Source: Christiangramia oceanisediminis
GTDB taxonomy: Bacteria > Bacteroidota > Bacteroidia > Flavobacteriales > Flavobacteriaceae
Assembly (NCBI RefSeq): GCF_022570735.2
Contig: NZ_JANCNS010000001.1
Coordinates: 1,054,001 to 1,118,000, forward strand
DNA length: 64,000 bases
Direction of reading: 5' to 3'
The notes beneath the pieces were generated by a model. That model did no database searches and was not told the DNA's origin. It saw only the letters and a program-made list of their open reading frames with translations. Shown here piece by piece: positions 52,039 to 60,869 of this stretch (position 1 is the stretch's first letter; every line of letters begins with the position of its first letter). The position numbers were made by a program, and so were the translations under genes.

Positions 52039-54459
52039 ATGAGACTACTACTACCGCTTCTATTAATTTTAACTTCGATCGCTTACGCCCAAAATTCCAG
52101 TTTATCCGGAACAATTACCGATGAGAATAATGTACCTATTCCAGGAGTAAACATTTTACTAAATGGAAATCAAGGTACCCTCACCGATTTTAATGGTTAT
52201 TATGAATTTAAAAATCTCCAACCGGCTTCTTATAATATGGAGATTTCCTTTTTAGGTTATGAAGATCAAACTGAAGTTATAAATTTAAGTGAAGGCCAGA
52301 ATAAAGTATTAAATTTTACCCTGGAAACCTCTAATGAAAGTTTACAGGAAATTGAAATAACCGGTAGAAAAGCCAGGTCTTATAAAAATGAATTGACCTA
52401 CGCCGCCACAAAAACTGCGACTCCAATTAAAGATGTACCTCAGGCTATAAGCTATGTGACCAAAGAAGTTTTTGCAGATCAACAAGCCTACCGGGTAAAT
52501 GACATTGTAAAAAATGTAAGTGGTGTAAACATGTTCTCTTATTATGATGATTTTACTATGAGAGGATTTCGCTCTGGCGACACTTACATAAATGGCTTAA
52601 GAGTTGTAGGCCTTTTTGGTCCTCAACCTCTACTTGCAAATATTGAACGAGTTGAAGTAATTAAAGGACCTTCCTCTGCTATGTTTGGGAATTCAATTCC
52701 TGGCGGGGTAATGAACAGGGTTACAAAAAAACCTTTAGCAGATGACCGGAAATCTATAAACTTTACCCTTGGCAGTTTTAATACTCTAAGAACAACAGCT
52801 GATTTTACTGGTTCCGTTAATGAAAAGGAAACCCTTCTTTACAGGCTTAACCTTGCTTATGAGAATTCTGATAGTTTCAGAGATCTTCAGGAGTTTAAAT
52901 CTTATATGATTGCCCCTTCCATATCGTTTTTACCAACTGATAAAACTCGAATTAATTTCGATCTTGTTATCACCAATTTTGATGGAAAATTAGATCGTGG
53001 ACAGCCAATTTTTGGTGCCAGTGCTGGGACGGATTTAAATTCTACTCCAATATCTTTTGCATTAAACCAAACAAACGATTTTCAAAAGAGCGATGTAGTT
53101 TACTCAACATTATCTTTAAACCACAAATTCTCTGATAATATTTCCTTTAATACTTCCTACATGAAATATTTATTTGAAGAGGATTTGGTAGAACATAGAA
53201 CTTCAAATCAATTTGCAATAGATGGTAACGGAGAACAAATTCCTACTTTAATGGGAATGCAGGTGATTCAACGTCAACGCCAGTTTATAGCGGACAACCT
53301 TTCCAGTTATTTTGTTTTTCAAGCAAACACCGGAGCCTTAGATCATAAAATAGTAGCTGGTTTCGATTACATTGAGCAAAAACAACCACGAGGTGGGGCT
53401 TCTGCATTTGCGAGAGGTTATAAATTACAAGGAGGGGGCGTTTCAACCAATCCGGCAGATTTTCAAAACTTTCTACTTGATGAAAATGGAAATCCGGTTC
53501 CTAATGTTCCACACTTTAACTTGGCAAATCCTACCTATAATCTCGCACAATTAAGTAATTACACCTTTACCCAAAGCCCCAGTCCCGCTACTAGGTATTA
53601 TACCTATGGTTTGTATGTCCAGGATCAAATAAAATTTAATAAATGGCAGGTATTGCTAGGTGGAAGGCAAGAGTATTATAACGATGTGGTAAATGTTGAT
53701 CAGGCAGATGAAGAAACAACAACTCAAAATAAATTTTTACCTCGCCTTGGTCTAGTTTACTCTGTTACTAATGCGATAAATTTATATGGTACCTACACAC
53801 AAAGTTTCCAGCCTCAGGGACTTGCAGCTCAAACAAATCCGAATGTTGGAGGGCCATTTGACCCTGTTACAGCCGAAATGGTAGAATTCGGTGCAAAAGG
53901 TGAGTTCTTCAACAAGCGCTTAGGTGCAAACCTTGCTGTATATTATATTGAAAATAACAATATTCTGGTAAATGCTAATGAGCCTGGCAACCCTGAACTG
54001 TTAAGACAGAGGGGACAGGAAGAATCAAAAGGATTTGAATTGGATATTAATGGACGAATTCTTCCAAATTTAACCCTTACCGCAAATTATGCCTACAATG
54101 AAGCGATTATTTCAGAAAGTGATAATCCAGATGAAATTGGTATTAGAAAAGAAAACGCTCCCTTACACCAGGGTGGGTTTTTCGGAAAATATACTTTTAT
54201 TGATGGAAAGATTCAAGGCCTAGGAATCAGCTTAGGTTCTAATTTTGTTTCTGAACGAAATACATTCTCTAGCGAATTACAATTACCTTCTTACACTATA
54301 GTTGATGCTGGAGTTTCATATAAAGTGGATCGCTTTAATATATCATTTTTACTAAATAATGTTTTCGATAAAACTCATTGGGTAGGAGGTTATGATTATG
54401 TAAGATTATTCCCTGGAGCCCCAAGAAACTATTTAATGAGTGTAGGTTATTCTTTCTAA
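52039..54459 (+). CDS. TonB-dependent siderophore receptor
   Basis: The 806-residue outer-membrane receptor has a signal peptide (to about AYAQ, residue 18). A carboxypeptidase-regulatory-like domain follows (SGTITDENNVPIPGVNILL), then the plug with QAISYVTKEV and VIKGPSSAMFGNSIPGG, and a 22-strand-type barrel ending in SVGYSF with terminal Phe. It imports ferric siderophores using TonB energy. It is the first gene of a three-gene operon and a Fur-like palindrome precedes it. It is cargo of the element. Confidence 0.93.
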   Translation: MRLLLPLLLILTSIAYAQNSSLSGTITDENNVPIPGVNILLNGNQGTLTDFNGYYEFKNLQPASYNMEISFLGYEDQTEVINLSEGQNKVLNFTLETSNESLQEIEITGRKARSYKNELTYAATKTATPIKDVPQAISYVTKEVFADQQAYRVNDIVKNVSGVNMFSYYDDFTMRGFRSGDTYINGLRVVGLFGPQPLLANIERVEVIKGPSSAMFGNSIPGGVMNRVTKKPLADDRKSINFTLGSFNTLRTTADFTGSVNEKETLLYRLNLAYENSDSFRDLQEFKSYMIAPSISFLPTDKTRINFDLVITNFDGKLDRGQPIFGASAGTDLNSTPISFALNQTNDFQKSDVVYSTLSLNHKFSDNISFNTSYMKYLFEEDLVEHRTSNQFAIDGNGEQIPTLMGMQVIQRQRQFIADNLSSYFVFQANTGALDHKIVAGFDYIEQKQPRGGASAFARGYKLQGGGVSTNPADFQNFLLDENGNPVPNVPHFNLANPTYNLAQLSNYTFTQSPSPATRYYTYGLYVQDQIKFNKWQVLLGGRQEYYNDVVNVDQADEETTTQNKFLPRLGLVYSVTNAINLYGTYTQSFQPQGLAAQTNPNVGGPFDPVTAEMVEFGAKGEFFNKRLGANLAVYYIENNNILVNANEPGNPELLRQRGQEESKGFELDINGRILPNLTLTANYAYNEAIISESDNPDEIGIRKENAPLHQGGFFGKYTFIDGKIQGLGISLGSNFVSERNTFSSELQLPSYTIVDAGVSYKVDRFNISFLLNNVFDKTHWVGGYDYVRLFPGAPRNYLMSVGYSF

Positions 54460-54460
54460 T

Positions 54461-55750
54461 ATGAAATTAAAGAAAAAACATTTTTTTCAATTACATAGTT
54501 GGATTGGCACCCGGTTGAGCATACTATTTTTTATAGTATGCTTTTCTGGTACTTTAGCCACATTGAGTAATGAAATGGATTGGCTTTTCTTTCCCGAGAG
54601 CAGGGTGCGTCCGCAATCAGAATTAGCTGATAGAAATGTTATAGTAAAAAATATTAGCAAACAATATCCCAATGGGGAAATTCAATATTGGGATCTAAAA
54701 GAAGAACCTTATTTATGTGATATAGTTTATGTTGGGGTTGATGGCAAAAGAACCTATGTTTTTGTAAATCCCTATACCGGCGAAATTCAGGGAAGCACGA
54801 ACCTAACATTTCAACGTTTTTTCCGGGATTTACACTATTATCTCTTTATTCCATTTCAAATAGGGCATTTTACGGTATTGGCATTTGGTTTTCTATTGCT
54901 TATATCATTGATAACAGCCCTATATTTCTATAAAAAATGGTGGCGTAAATTATTTGAACTACAAACCGGAAAAGGCAGATTAGTACTTTTTAGAAGTATA
55001 CATAGGCTGGTAGGTTTATGGTCTATTCCTTTCACCATATTATTTTCTATTACGGGAATCTGGTATTTTATGGAACGTGCCAATGTTGGAGGATTATCTG
55101 ATGCTGTAAACACATCTTCTCCTGATTTCATTCACAATAACGAAAAACAACCGGAAAGAGAACTTACATACAATGTAGATTATGAAAAGGCTTCAAAAAT
55201 AGCTCAACAAGAAATCCCTGGACTGCAAATTGGTACCATACTTCCACCTACTTCCCCAGAAGCACCGTTCTATTTAACTGGAAAAAGCGAAGTCCCACTG
55301 GTCCGAAAAAGAGCAAATCGCGTTTATATAAATCCAAATACCTACGAAACGATAAAAGTCCAAAAAGCTGAAGATATAAGCACTACTATGTGGTTAAACG
55401 ACATTGCAGATCCGTTGCATTTTGGCTATTGGGGAGGGCTAATTACCAAAATTATTTGGTTCATTTTTGGTCTTGGAATTTCCTCATTAATTCTTACCGG
55501 TATTTGGATCACCTTAAAAAGACAGGCCAATAAACGAAAAAAGAAAAGAAAACCGGTAATGGGCATTTGGCGATTTATTAATTGGGGAATATTTCTCGTT
55601 TTTGTAGGTTTTATGCACACGATTATTATAACGCGATATAATGCCTCTAATCAAGCCCTCGTTGTGATTTCATTAGGATGGCTCATTTTCGCATTTCTTA
55701 CTTATTATATTTTTGTGTTCAGACTCAATAAAGCAATAACCAAATCCTGA
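54461..55750 (+). CDS. PepSY-associated transmembrane protein
   Basis: The protein has 429 residues and four or five transmembrane segments (about 13-35, 139-160, 190-215, 328-352 and 370-390 onwards). A periplasmic PepSY-like region contains YVFVNPYTGEIQG. Homologues are iron-regulated membrane proteins, possibly ferric-siderophore reductases. It starts one base after the receptor stop, in the same operon, and therefore likely works with it. Confidence 0.87.
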   Translation: MKLKKKHFFQLHSWIGTRLSILFFIVCFSGTLATLSNEMDWLFFPESRVRPQSELADRNVIVKNISKQYPNGEIQYWDLKEEPYLCDIVYVGVDGKRTYVFVNPYTGEIQGSTNLTFQRFFRDLHYYLFIPFQIGHFTVLAFGFLLLISLITALYFYKKWWRKLFELQTGKGRLVLFRSIHRLVGLWSIPFTILFSITGIWYFMERANVGGLSDAVNTSSPDFIHNNEKQPERELTYNVDYEKASKIAQQEIPGLQIGTILPPTSPEAPFYLTGKSEVPLVRKRANRVYINPNTYETIKVQKAEDISTTMWLNDIADPLHFGYWGGLITKIIWFIFGLGISSLILTGIWITLKRQANKRKKKRKPVMGIWRFINWGIFLVFVGFMHTIIITRYNASNQALVVISLGWLIFAFLTYYIFVFRLNKAITKS

Positions 55751-55752
55751 AA

Positions 55753-56106
55753 ATGGAAGACAGGGATATCCATATTTTATATTACAACCAGTCCGGAATA
55801 GGATTTTTATGGAATAATATCCCAACTAAATCTAAAATCCAGCTTGTTTTCAGAGATATGAATCTTGAATTCGAAAAGCCTGAATTAGAATTATTTCGGG
55901 AATTAATCAGTAATACAATCACCCACTACTCAGGATGTAAAAAATGTGAAAATCCAGATCATTGCCAGAATATTTTATTGCTTACTCCATTAACAGGCCT
56001 AAGTCTAATATTGAGCACGAAAGAGCTAGAATCAATTAAAGATCTGATTGAAGGAGTTATTTTTAACCTGAATTTGGAGAATTTGCTAGATGATTTGATT
56101 TTATAA
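55753..56106 (+). CDS. Hypothetical protein of the iron operon
   Basis: This 117-residue soluble protein starts 2 bases after the PepSY gene. It contains a cysteine cluster in SGCKKCENPDHCQ (three Cys and one His within ten residues), which could bind iron or zinc. Its N terminus (MEDRDIHILYYNQSGIGFLW) has no signal. No family is recognised. Its place in an iron-uptake operon suggests a metal-linked role, which is inference. Confidence 0.6.
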   Translation: MEDRDIHILYYNQSGIGFLWNNIPTKSKIQLVFRDMNLEFEKPELELFRELISNTITHYSGCKKCENPDHCQNILLLTPLTGLSLILSTKELESIKDLIEGVIFNLNLENLLDDLIL

Positions 56107-56181
56107 GTTTAGCTAATTTATAAACTTCTGGATAGAAGCGACCTTGCAATTATTCATAATGTAAATTAAACAGGACAAGGC

Positions 56182-56640
56182 TCATTCCCGCTTATATAAC
56201 TGGTCCATCCAGGTACAGTAATTTTCTTTTATTTCCGGATTTTCAGCGAAAAAGATTAGGTAGGATTTCAGTTCCGATTCAGAAATAGTTCGATAGATCT
56301 GGAATTTCTCTTCTTCTTTAACTTTATTAGAATAATAGAGATATCCTAGCCCAGATAAAAGGAGGAGAAGAATACTTCCAATTAAAACGATGATATAGTT
56401 CGGGATAAGGCTGGCTCGTTCCAGTTTATCATTAATATCTCTGAGTAATTCATTTTTTACTTCTTTGCCCTCTTCCTGTTTCTGAAGAAAACTCTGTAGA
56501 TTCTCATCAATTGCAGCTCTACTAATGGGAATACTCATTTCGTTCAACTCTTTAGATAAGGCTTCCAGTTTTTCCAGCGATGTTTTAAAATCGGCCATTT
56601 CATCGGCCATCAATTCCATGATCTCATCTAGTTTTTTCAT
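56182..56640 (-). CDS. Coiled-coil membrane protein of the mobilization operon
   Basis: The 152-residue protein has a long acidic coiled-coil-like N-terminal half (MKKLDEIMELMADEMADFK). One transmembrane segment follows (about 81-102) and a cytoplasmic or periplasmic tail after it. It begins 12 bases after the relaxase stop, so it is probably the third gene of the mob operon, as in other Bacteroidota mobilization modules. Its function is not known. Confidence 0.65.
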   Translation of the reverse strand: MKKLDEIMELMADEMADFKTSLEKLEALSKELNEMSIPISRAAIDENLQSFLQKQEEGKEVKNELLRDINDKLERASLIPNYIIVLIGSILLLLLSGLGYLYYSNKVKEEEKFQIYRTISESELKSYLIFFAENPEIKENYCTWMDQLYKRE

Positions 56641-56652
56641 GCTATTTTCATT

Positions 56653-57519
56653 TTAATATCCCATACCGGCATCAAGGCCACGTTTAATTACCTGTTTCGC
56701 CAGGTCTTTCGCTATTTTATTAGCCATGTTTGTACTTAATTGTACTGTACTATTGATCAGTTTCAGTGTTTTTGGAGCGTCCCTGGATTTTTGATATCCA
56801 TTATTCTGAGTAATAGATGCAATTAATTTGCTGCCACTCATGGAGCGGTCTACCTCACTACCTTTCAAATTGACGCCCTGGTATTCAAAACGAAAACCCT
56901 GCAGCTGATTTGATTTATTGATACTAAGAATCACTTTTACATTACAGGCTTTCATGTTTTTGATATATTCATCCAGGGATTTAGGCCGGGTTTCCATTAC
57001 TGTGTTATTAACATGTTTAATGGCCAGTCGGTGCCATTTTAATTCCTGTAGCTTTTCATGTTGAACTTCTCTTACCCGGGTAAGACCTAATTGTTTAGCA
57101 ACATTGTCTGCGGCAATCTGACTTCGCTTACCTATAAAATTGTCTTTATAGACTTCACCCTTTAAACTGATACGGTTCGCATAGATATGAATATGGGTAT
57201 GCTCTTTATCCTTATGAACAAAACCAATAGCCTGATGATTCTTTAGATCCATCTCTTTAATGAATCGCTGAGCGATCATTTCCAGATCTTGATGGTTTAA
57301 ATTCTTACCATCTTTGATGGTTGGACTCACCACAAAGCTCAAGGTATTTTTAATGCACCGGTCATTTTGCGATTGGATGATCTTAAACTCATCGGTGATC
57401 TCCTCTGGTGTATCGCCGGCCAGATATTGTTTAAGAACCACTTCGGCTTCTTTTTCCTGGTTCCAGCCATATGCGATGGATGCCTGGGTTCGTGATATGG
57501 ATTGTCCCTTTCCGATCAT
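56653..57519 (-). CDS. Relaxase/mobilization nuclease
   Basis: The 288-residue protein has the three-His motif His107, His109 and His111 in EHTHIHIYANR, which binds the metal of conjugative relaxases (PF03432 type). Tyr17 (SIAYGWN) is a candidate nucleophile. It nicks oriT to start transfer of the element. Its start overlaps the mobC stop by four bases (ATGA). The C-terminal part after about residue 170 has no clear domain. The family is firm. Confidence 0.9.
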   Translation of the reverse strand: MIGKGQSISRTQASIAYGWNQEKEAEVVLKQYLAGDTPEEITDEFKIIQSQNDRCIKNTLSFVVSPTIKDGKNLNHQDLEMIAQRFIKEMDLKNHQAIGFVHKDKEHTHIHIYANRISLKGEVYKDNFIGKRSQIAADNVAKQLGLTRVREVQHEKLQELKWHRLAIKHVNNTVMETRPKSLDEYIKNMKACNVKVILSINKSNQLQGFRFEYQGVNLKGSEVDRSMSGSKLIASITQNNGYQKSRDAPKTLKLINSTVQLSTNMANKIAKDLAKQVIKRGLDAGMGY

Positions 57520-57812
57520 TTTTGAAAGTTTTGTAGATGGGTTCTAATTTTTTCGGCGAGATCTTCAACTTCTTTAGCCAACCTGGAATCACGATGTTTG
57601 AACATATTGCTGATTCGCATAAAGTTGTTCTTGTACTGGATAAGCATCTGGTAACATTCCAGTTGTTCAGGAGTGAGTCTTTCAACAATATTGATTTGAA
57701 ATGCGGTTAACCGCAAGTATTCCGAAAGTGAAATTCCAGCCCTGGCCGCTCTTTTTTTGAGTAGCTTTTTCTCGTAGATCGAGCATCGAATCTGGATGAC
57801 TTCCCGTTTCAT
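57516..57812 (-). CDS. mobC: MobC-type relaxosome accessory protein
   Basis: The 98-residue protein has an N-terminal ribbon-helix-helix segment (REVIQIRCSIYEKKLLKKRAARAG then LSEYLRLTA). Its helical C terminus is rich in charged residues. MobC proteins bind oriT and help the relaxase. It is the first gene of the mob operon and overlaps the relaxase gene. The inverted repeat at 57847 lies directly upstream. Confidence 0.86.
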   Translation of the reverse strand: MKREVIQIRCSIYEKKLLKKRAARAGISLSEYLRLTAFQINIVERLTPEQLECYQMLIQYKNNFMRISNMFKHRDSRLAKEVEDLAEKIRTHLQNFQK

Positions 57813-57846
57813 AATTCTGTCTTTTTAATCTTTGCAACCTCCGGGC

Positions 57847-57887
57847 GCAAAGCAAGATTGTCATGACAATGACACATCTTGCTTTGC
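57847..57887. repeat. oriT-like inverted repeat
   Basis: GCAAAGCAAGAT and ATCTTGCTTTGC are perfect 12-bp complements around a 17-base loop that itself holds the palindrome TGTCATGACA. It is upstream of mobC, the usual site of oriT. Confidence 0.65.
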
Positions 57888-57902
57888 TACTCAAAAACGA
57901 TT

Positions 57903-58772
57903 TTAGCTTGTGGAAATCCTGTGTCCACAAGCTAGTTTTTCATTGAGGTCCTTATAGTTTTTATAGCGATAACTCTGGTCTTTTATATTCGGATAATACT
58001 TTAATAATTCAGTGGTGTTTTTCTTTCCGGGAAGATCATTATCCAGGTAAAGATCAACTGTTCTATATTTTTGAAAATAAGGGGTGATCTTTTGTAAAAA
58101 TGAAATGGAGTTTAAACAAATAGCATCTGAATTCTTTAGTTCTTCGGGGTACAATTCAGCGATGGATAACAGGTCAAACATACCTTCACATACCACCAGA
58201 ATATCCTTCTGATTTTTAATGAATGTATAGGTCTTTGGGGATGTTGAAGTTTTAAAATAGAGATTGCGCAGTTCCCAGCCGCCTTCGATATTCTGAAGTC
58301 CGATGGCATAGTAAATGGAGCCTTTAGATTCATACCAAACCTCTTTGCAATAGGTTCGGGCAACCTGTAAAGAAATACCTCTAGATCTCAGATACTTCCT
58401 TAAATGGCTTTTGGAGATCGGTCTTACTTCTATAACCCTGTTGCAGCTATCTTTTTTATAGATATGAGGTTCATGGTTTTGAGTTCTAAATACCGGCAGA
58501 TCATCTGAAAGGAATTCCAGGGCTTCAGCAACACTACAGTTTGAAACTTTGGATACCAGGTCGATGACATTTCCACCTTCACCTATTCCGAAGTCGTACC
58601 ATCGGTTTAGTTTTAAAGATACCTTGAAAGAGGCCTGTGTTTCTGACCGAAGGGGACTCAGAAACCAGGCTTCTTTCTCTGTTGTCTTACTGGGAAAGTG
58701 CCCCAGTTTTGCGAGTGTTTGCACGATGCAAATACTGCGGGCTCTTTCACAGGTTAATTTTTTTAAATTCAT
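57903..58772 (-). CDS. TOPRIM primase with degenerate zinc-finger domain
   Basis: The 289-residue protein has an N-terminal region (about 20-85) that follows the CHC2 primase layout (FLSPLRSETQASFKV, WYDFGIGEGGNVIDLV) but without the four cysteines. A TOPRIM core follows with Glu in LVVCEGMFDLLS and Asp-x-Asp in YLDNDLPGKKN. It would make primers for replication of the element after transfer. The 11-bp inverted repeat 57904-57934 overlaps its last codons. Confidence 0.84.
   Translation of the reverse strand: MNLKKLTCERARSICIVQTLAKLGHFPSKTTEKEAWFLSPLRSETQASFKVSLKLNRWYDFGIGEGGNVIDLVSKVSNCSVAEALEFLSDDLPVFRTQNHEPHIYKKDSCNRVIEVRPISKSHLRKYLRSRGISLQVARTYCKEVWYESKGSIYYAIGLQNIEGGWELRNLYFKTSTSPKTYTFIKNQKDILVVCEGMFDLLSIAELYPEELKNSDAICLNSISFLQKITPYFQKYRTVDLYLDNDLPGKKNTTELLKYYPNIKDQSYRYKNYKDLNEKLACGHRISTS
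57904..57934. repeat. 11-bp inverted repeat at the end of the primase gene
   Basis: TAGCTTGTGGA and TCCACAAGCTA are exact complements around nine bases, overlapping the primase stop codon. It may be part of oriT or a weak terminator. Confidence 0.55.
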
Positions 58773-58787
58773 TTTTTCAAATTTTAG

Positions 58788-58969
58788 TTACCTACTTACC
58801 TATTGCAGCAGTAGCAAGGCTTTTCAAATAAAAATGCTACTTACCTTATCTTACCTATCTTACCTGGATTCCTGTTTTTAGGTAACTTAGGTAAGATGAA
58901 TCTAGTTTTACTTACCTGGCTGAATGTCCCGCTATCATTCGGTTTCACAGATTTTAGGTAAGTAGGTAA
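58788..58969. repeat. Iteron cluster A (TTACCT family)
   Basis: Ten copies of TTACCT or its complement AGGTAA lie within 182 bases: starts at 58788, 58796, 58841, 58851, 58860, 58880, 58889, 58912, 58956 and 58964. Several are spaced 8-10 bases, one helical turn. The region separates the primase and helicase genes. Confidence 0.8.
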
Positions 58970-59004
58970 GTGACTTTTATATTTTTTAAATTATTTCTTT
59001 CATG

Positions 59005-59055
59005 GTTTACCTAAACAAAGCCCTCACCCCTGGACGGGGTTTTGTTTAGGTAAAC
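59005..59055. repeat. Long hairpin containing the iteron motif
   Basis: GTTTACCTAAACAAA and its complement flank a CCC...GGG inner stem. The outer stem is 15 bp perfect. Each arm holds one more copy of the TTACCT/AGGTAA motif. Confidence 0.75.
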
Positions 59056-59148
59056 GGATGAAAGACTTTCCTTCCTTTTTTATTTCAATAGCATTTTCAT
59101 TATTGCTATTTAGCCATGTTTAGTATCCCGTCAGTCTTTTCTTAATTT

Positions 59149-59356
59149 TGTCATCATTTTCATTTTGATGACAGTTTGATGACATTTTGATGACAGCCTA
59201 AACCCTTACTATTACTGGGCTCATCTTATTCTGTCATCAATTCATCAAAAAAAAGAGAGAATCAAAAGCTTTTCCCTGAAAAGTCCGTTTCAAAATGATG
59301 AATTGATGACAACACATGGGAACCCCCTGTGAATACTGGTATTTCCCTGTCATCAT
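59149..59356. repeat. Iteron cluster B (TGATGACA family)
   Basis: TTTGATGACA occurs three times with an 11-base period (59164, 59175, 59186). The motif or its complement TGTCATCA recurs at 59149, 59232, near 59303 and at 59349. This is a second, distinct family next to cluster A. Confidence 0.8.
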
Positions 59357-59396
59357 TTTTTCATCAAATCATCATTTTTGTTCGAGCCAGTAGAAT

Positions 59397-60644
59397 CTAC
59401 TCGACCTTCTCTTCCTCAAACTGCTGCTGTAAGAACATTTTAGTTATGGTGAAATAGCGCCCTTTAGCTTCCTTCCAGTTAATATCTCCATCAGCGTAAG
59501 TGACAAAGCGCAAGTAGCTATTAGAGTTCGATTGACTGGAAAGTTTCCAGTCTCTTTTAAAGATCTTCCGGATCTGGGTCAGGTCAGTTCGTACCCGGGA
59601 TTTACCCAGGGCATTTAAAACATCTACCGGACATACTTTGATCTCCTCAGAATTATCTGTTTCCATGATGGCAAGTAGTAAACTGGCCATCTCCTTCTCC
59701 ACCCGGTTCCTGTTATTATGAACCAGCCTTTTTAAGGCTTTGGTTTCTAATTGCTCAGGAGTAAACCACATACGCGTTTTCTTGCTTGTATTCATTTCCC
59801 GATTCGAAAGAAAATAGAGAAATGCCGGGATCTCATTTTGTAGTTTTTCTAGTAATTCGGTTTCTTCCTTTTCGGCCCTGGGTACTTTAAGAACCCAGAA
59901 GCGGGTTTCATGTTGGTCGATCTTGATAAAGTTTTCCTCATTATTACTGCAGAGGATAAACTTGCCAAAAAACTCTACTTCCCTCTTATCCTTTCCTTTT
60001 GCCTCAAGCTTGTTATAATTAGTGGTACTGAGGTATTTGATACGCTCGGTGAGTTCTTCCTTATTAAACAGCACTTCATCCACACAGATAAGCAGTTTAT
60101 TAGTCCAGTCGGAATTGAACTGGCTACTGAAATCATCATTGAGCAAATAGGAAAGGTTCCCCTGGAAGATGTTCTTTAGCCATTTTAGAAAGGAGCTCTT
60201 TCCAGTAGAGCGTTCCTGAGAAACAAGGCAAAGAATGGGAAGAATCTGAGTGGGTTTGGTATACAATAACTGCAGGTAGTCCAGCCCGAGTTCAGCATGA
60301 GAACCGAAAATATGATTGATGAATGCTAAAGATCGATTGATACTTCCTTCCTCTGGACTATGGCTCAAGGGAGCATAGGTATTATAAAAATTATGGAAGG
60401 TCGATTGAAAGTTAAGATGGTCTGGAATGCAAGTGAAGCCATCAAATTTAGGGATTTGGGCTAGAAAGGTCTTACCATGATCCTGGCGGATAGTTTCGAT
60501 ATTCCAGGGAATCAAATTTTGATTCGTATGCCCTGAAATAGTAGGAATTTTCACCAGTTTAAAATACTGAGTTCCTACTCTAAAATATATGTTTTCCTTC
60601 TCCAAAATAGACCAGTAAGTACATGACCTATTAAAAGTAAACAA
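59397..60644 (-). CDS. SF3-type primase-helicase of the element
   Basis: The 415-residue protein has an ATPase core of the P4/DUF5906 type: a P-loop reading SQERSTGKSSF (STGKS, first Gly replaced), Walker B LLICVDEVLF and the sensor LCSNNEE. It ends in a winged-helix-like part (VCPVDVLNALGKSRV). It would unwind DNA at the element's origin. It is transcribed towards the iteron region, with the AT-rich gap and the 15-bp inverted repeat upstream. Confidence 0.8.
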   Translation of the reverse strand: MFTFNRSCTYWSILEKENIYFRVGTQYFKLVKIPTISGHTNQNLIPWNIETIRQDHGKTFLAQIPKFDGFTCIPDHLNFQSTFHNFYNTYAPLSHSPEEGSINRSLAFINHIFGSHAELGLDYLQLLYTKPTQILPILCLVSQERSTGKSSFLKWLKNIFQGNLSYLLNDDFSSQFNSDWTNKLLICVDEVLFNKEELTERIKYLSTTNYNKLEAKGKDKREVEFFGKFILCSNNEENFIKIDQHETRFWVLKVPRAEKEETELLEKLQNEIPAFLYFLSNREMNTSKKTRMWFTPEQLETKALKRLVHNNRNRVEKEMASLLLAIMETDNSEEIKVCPVDVLNALGKSRVRTDLTQIRKIFKRDWKLSSQSNSNSYLRFVTYADGDINWKEAKGRYFTITKMFLQQQFEEEKVE

Positions 60645-60698
60645 ACATTTTATAATTACGAAATTAATAACAAAATACTACTATTTATGAATATACGT

Positions 60699-60775
60699 CA
60701 AAATATATCATTTAATATCAACTATTATGAATATATTTCAAATAAATTTAATATAAATACAAATGATATATTTTG
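60699..60775. repeat. 15-bp inverted repeat upstream of the helicase gene
   Basis: CAAAATATATCATTT (60699-60713) and AAATGATATATTTTG (60761-60775) are exact complements. Two direct copies of TATGAATATA lie at 60686-60695 and 60726-60735. The 225-base gap holds no gene. This is a likely operator or promoter region. Confidence 0.65.
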
Positions 60776-60802
60776 AATGCAAAAATTATTTTTTAGTTAT
60801 TC

Positions 60803-60824
60803 TACGTGTGAAATACGTGTGAAA
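60803..60824. repeat. Tandem 11-bp repeat near attR
   Basis: TACGTGTGAAA occurs twice in direct tandem. Its place 46 bases from attR fits an integrase arm site or excisionase site. Confidence 0.5.
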
Positions 60825-60862
60825 AATGAAGGCTCCGCAAAACTGAATTTGCGAAGCCTTGA
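60822..60862 (-). terminator. Terminator supplied by the element to the tRNA
   Basis: AAGGCTTCGCAAA and TTTGCGGAGCCTT (minus strand, one mismatch) form a stem just after the tRNA 3' end. It replaces the terminator left behind at 46430. Confidence 0.65.
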
Positions 60863-60869
60863 TTTTACT

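Noticed and set aside
56182-60644. A complete conjugative element with a secretion system
   Set aside because: No VirB/Tra-type genes are present, only relaxase, MobC and a coiled-coil membrane protein, so it can only be mobilizable.
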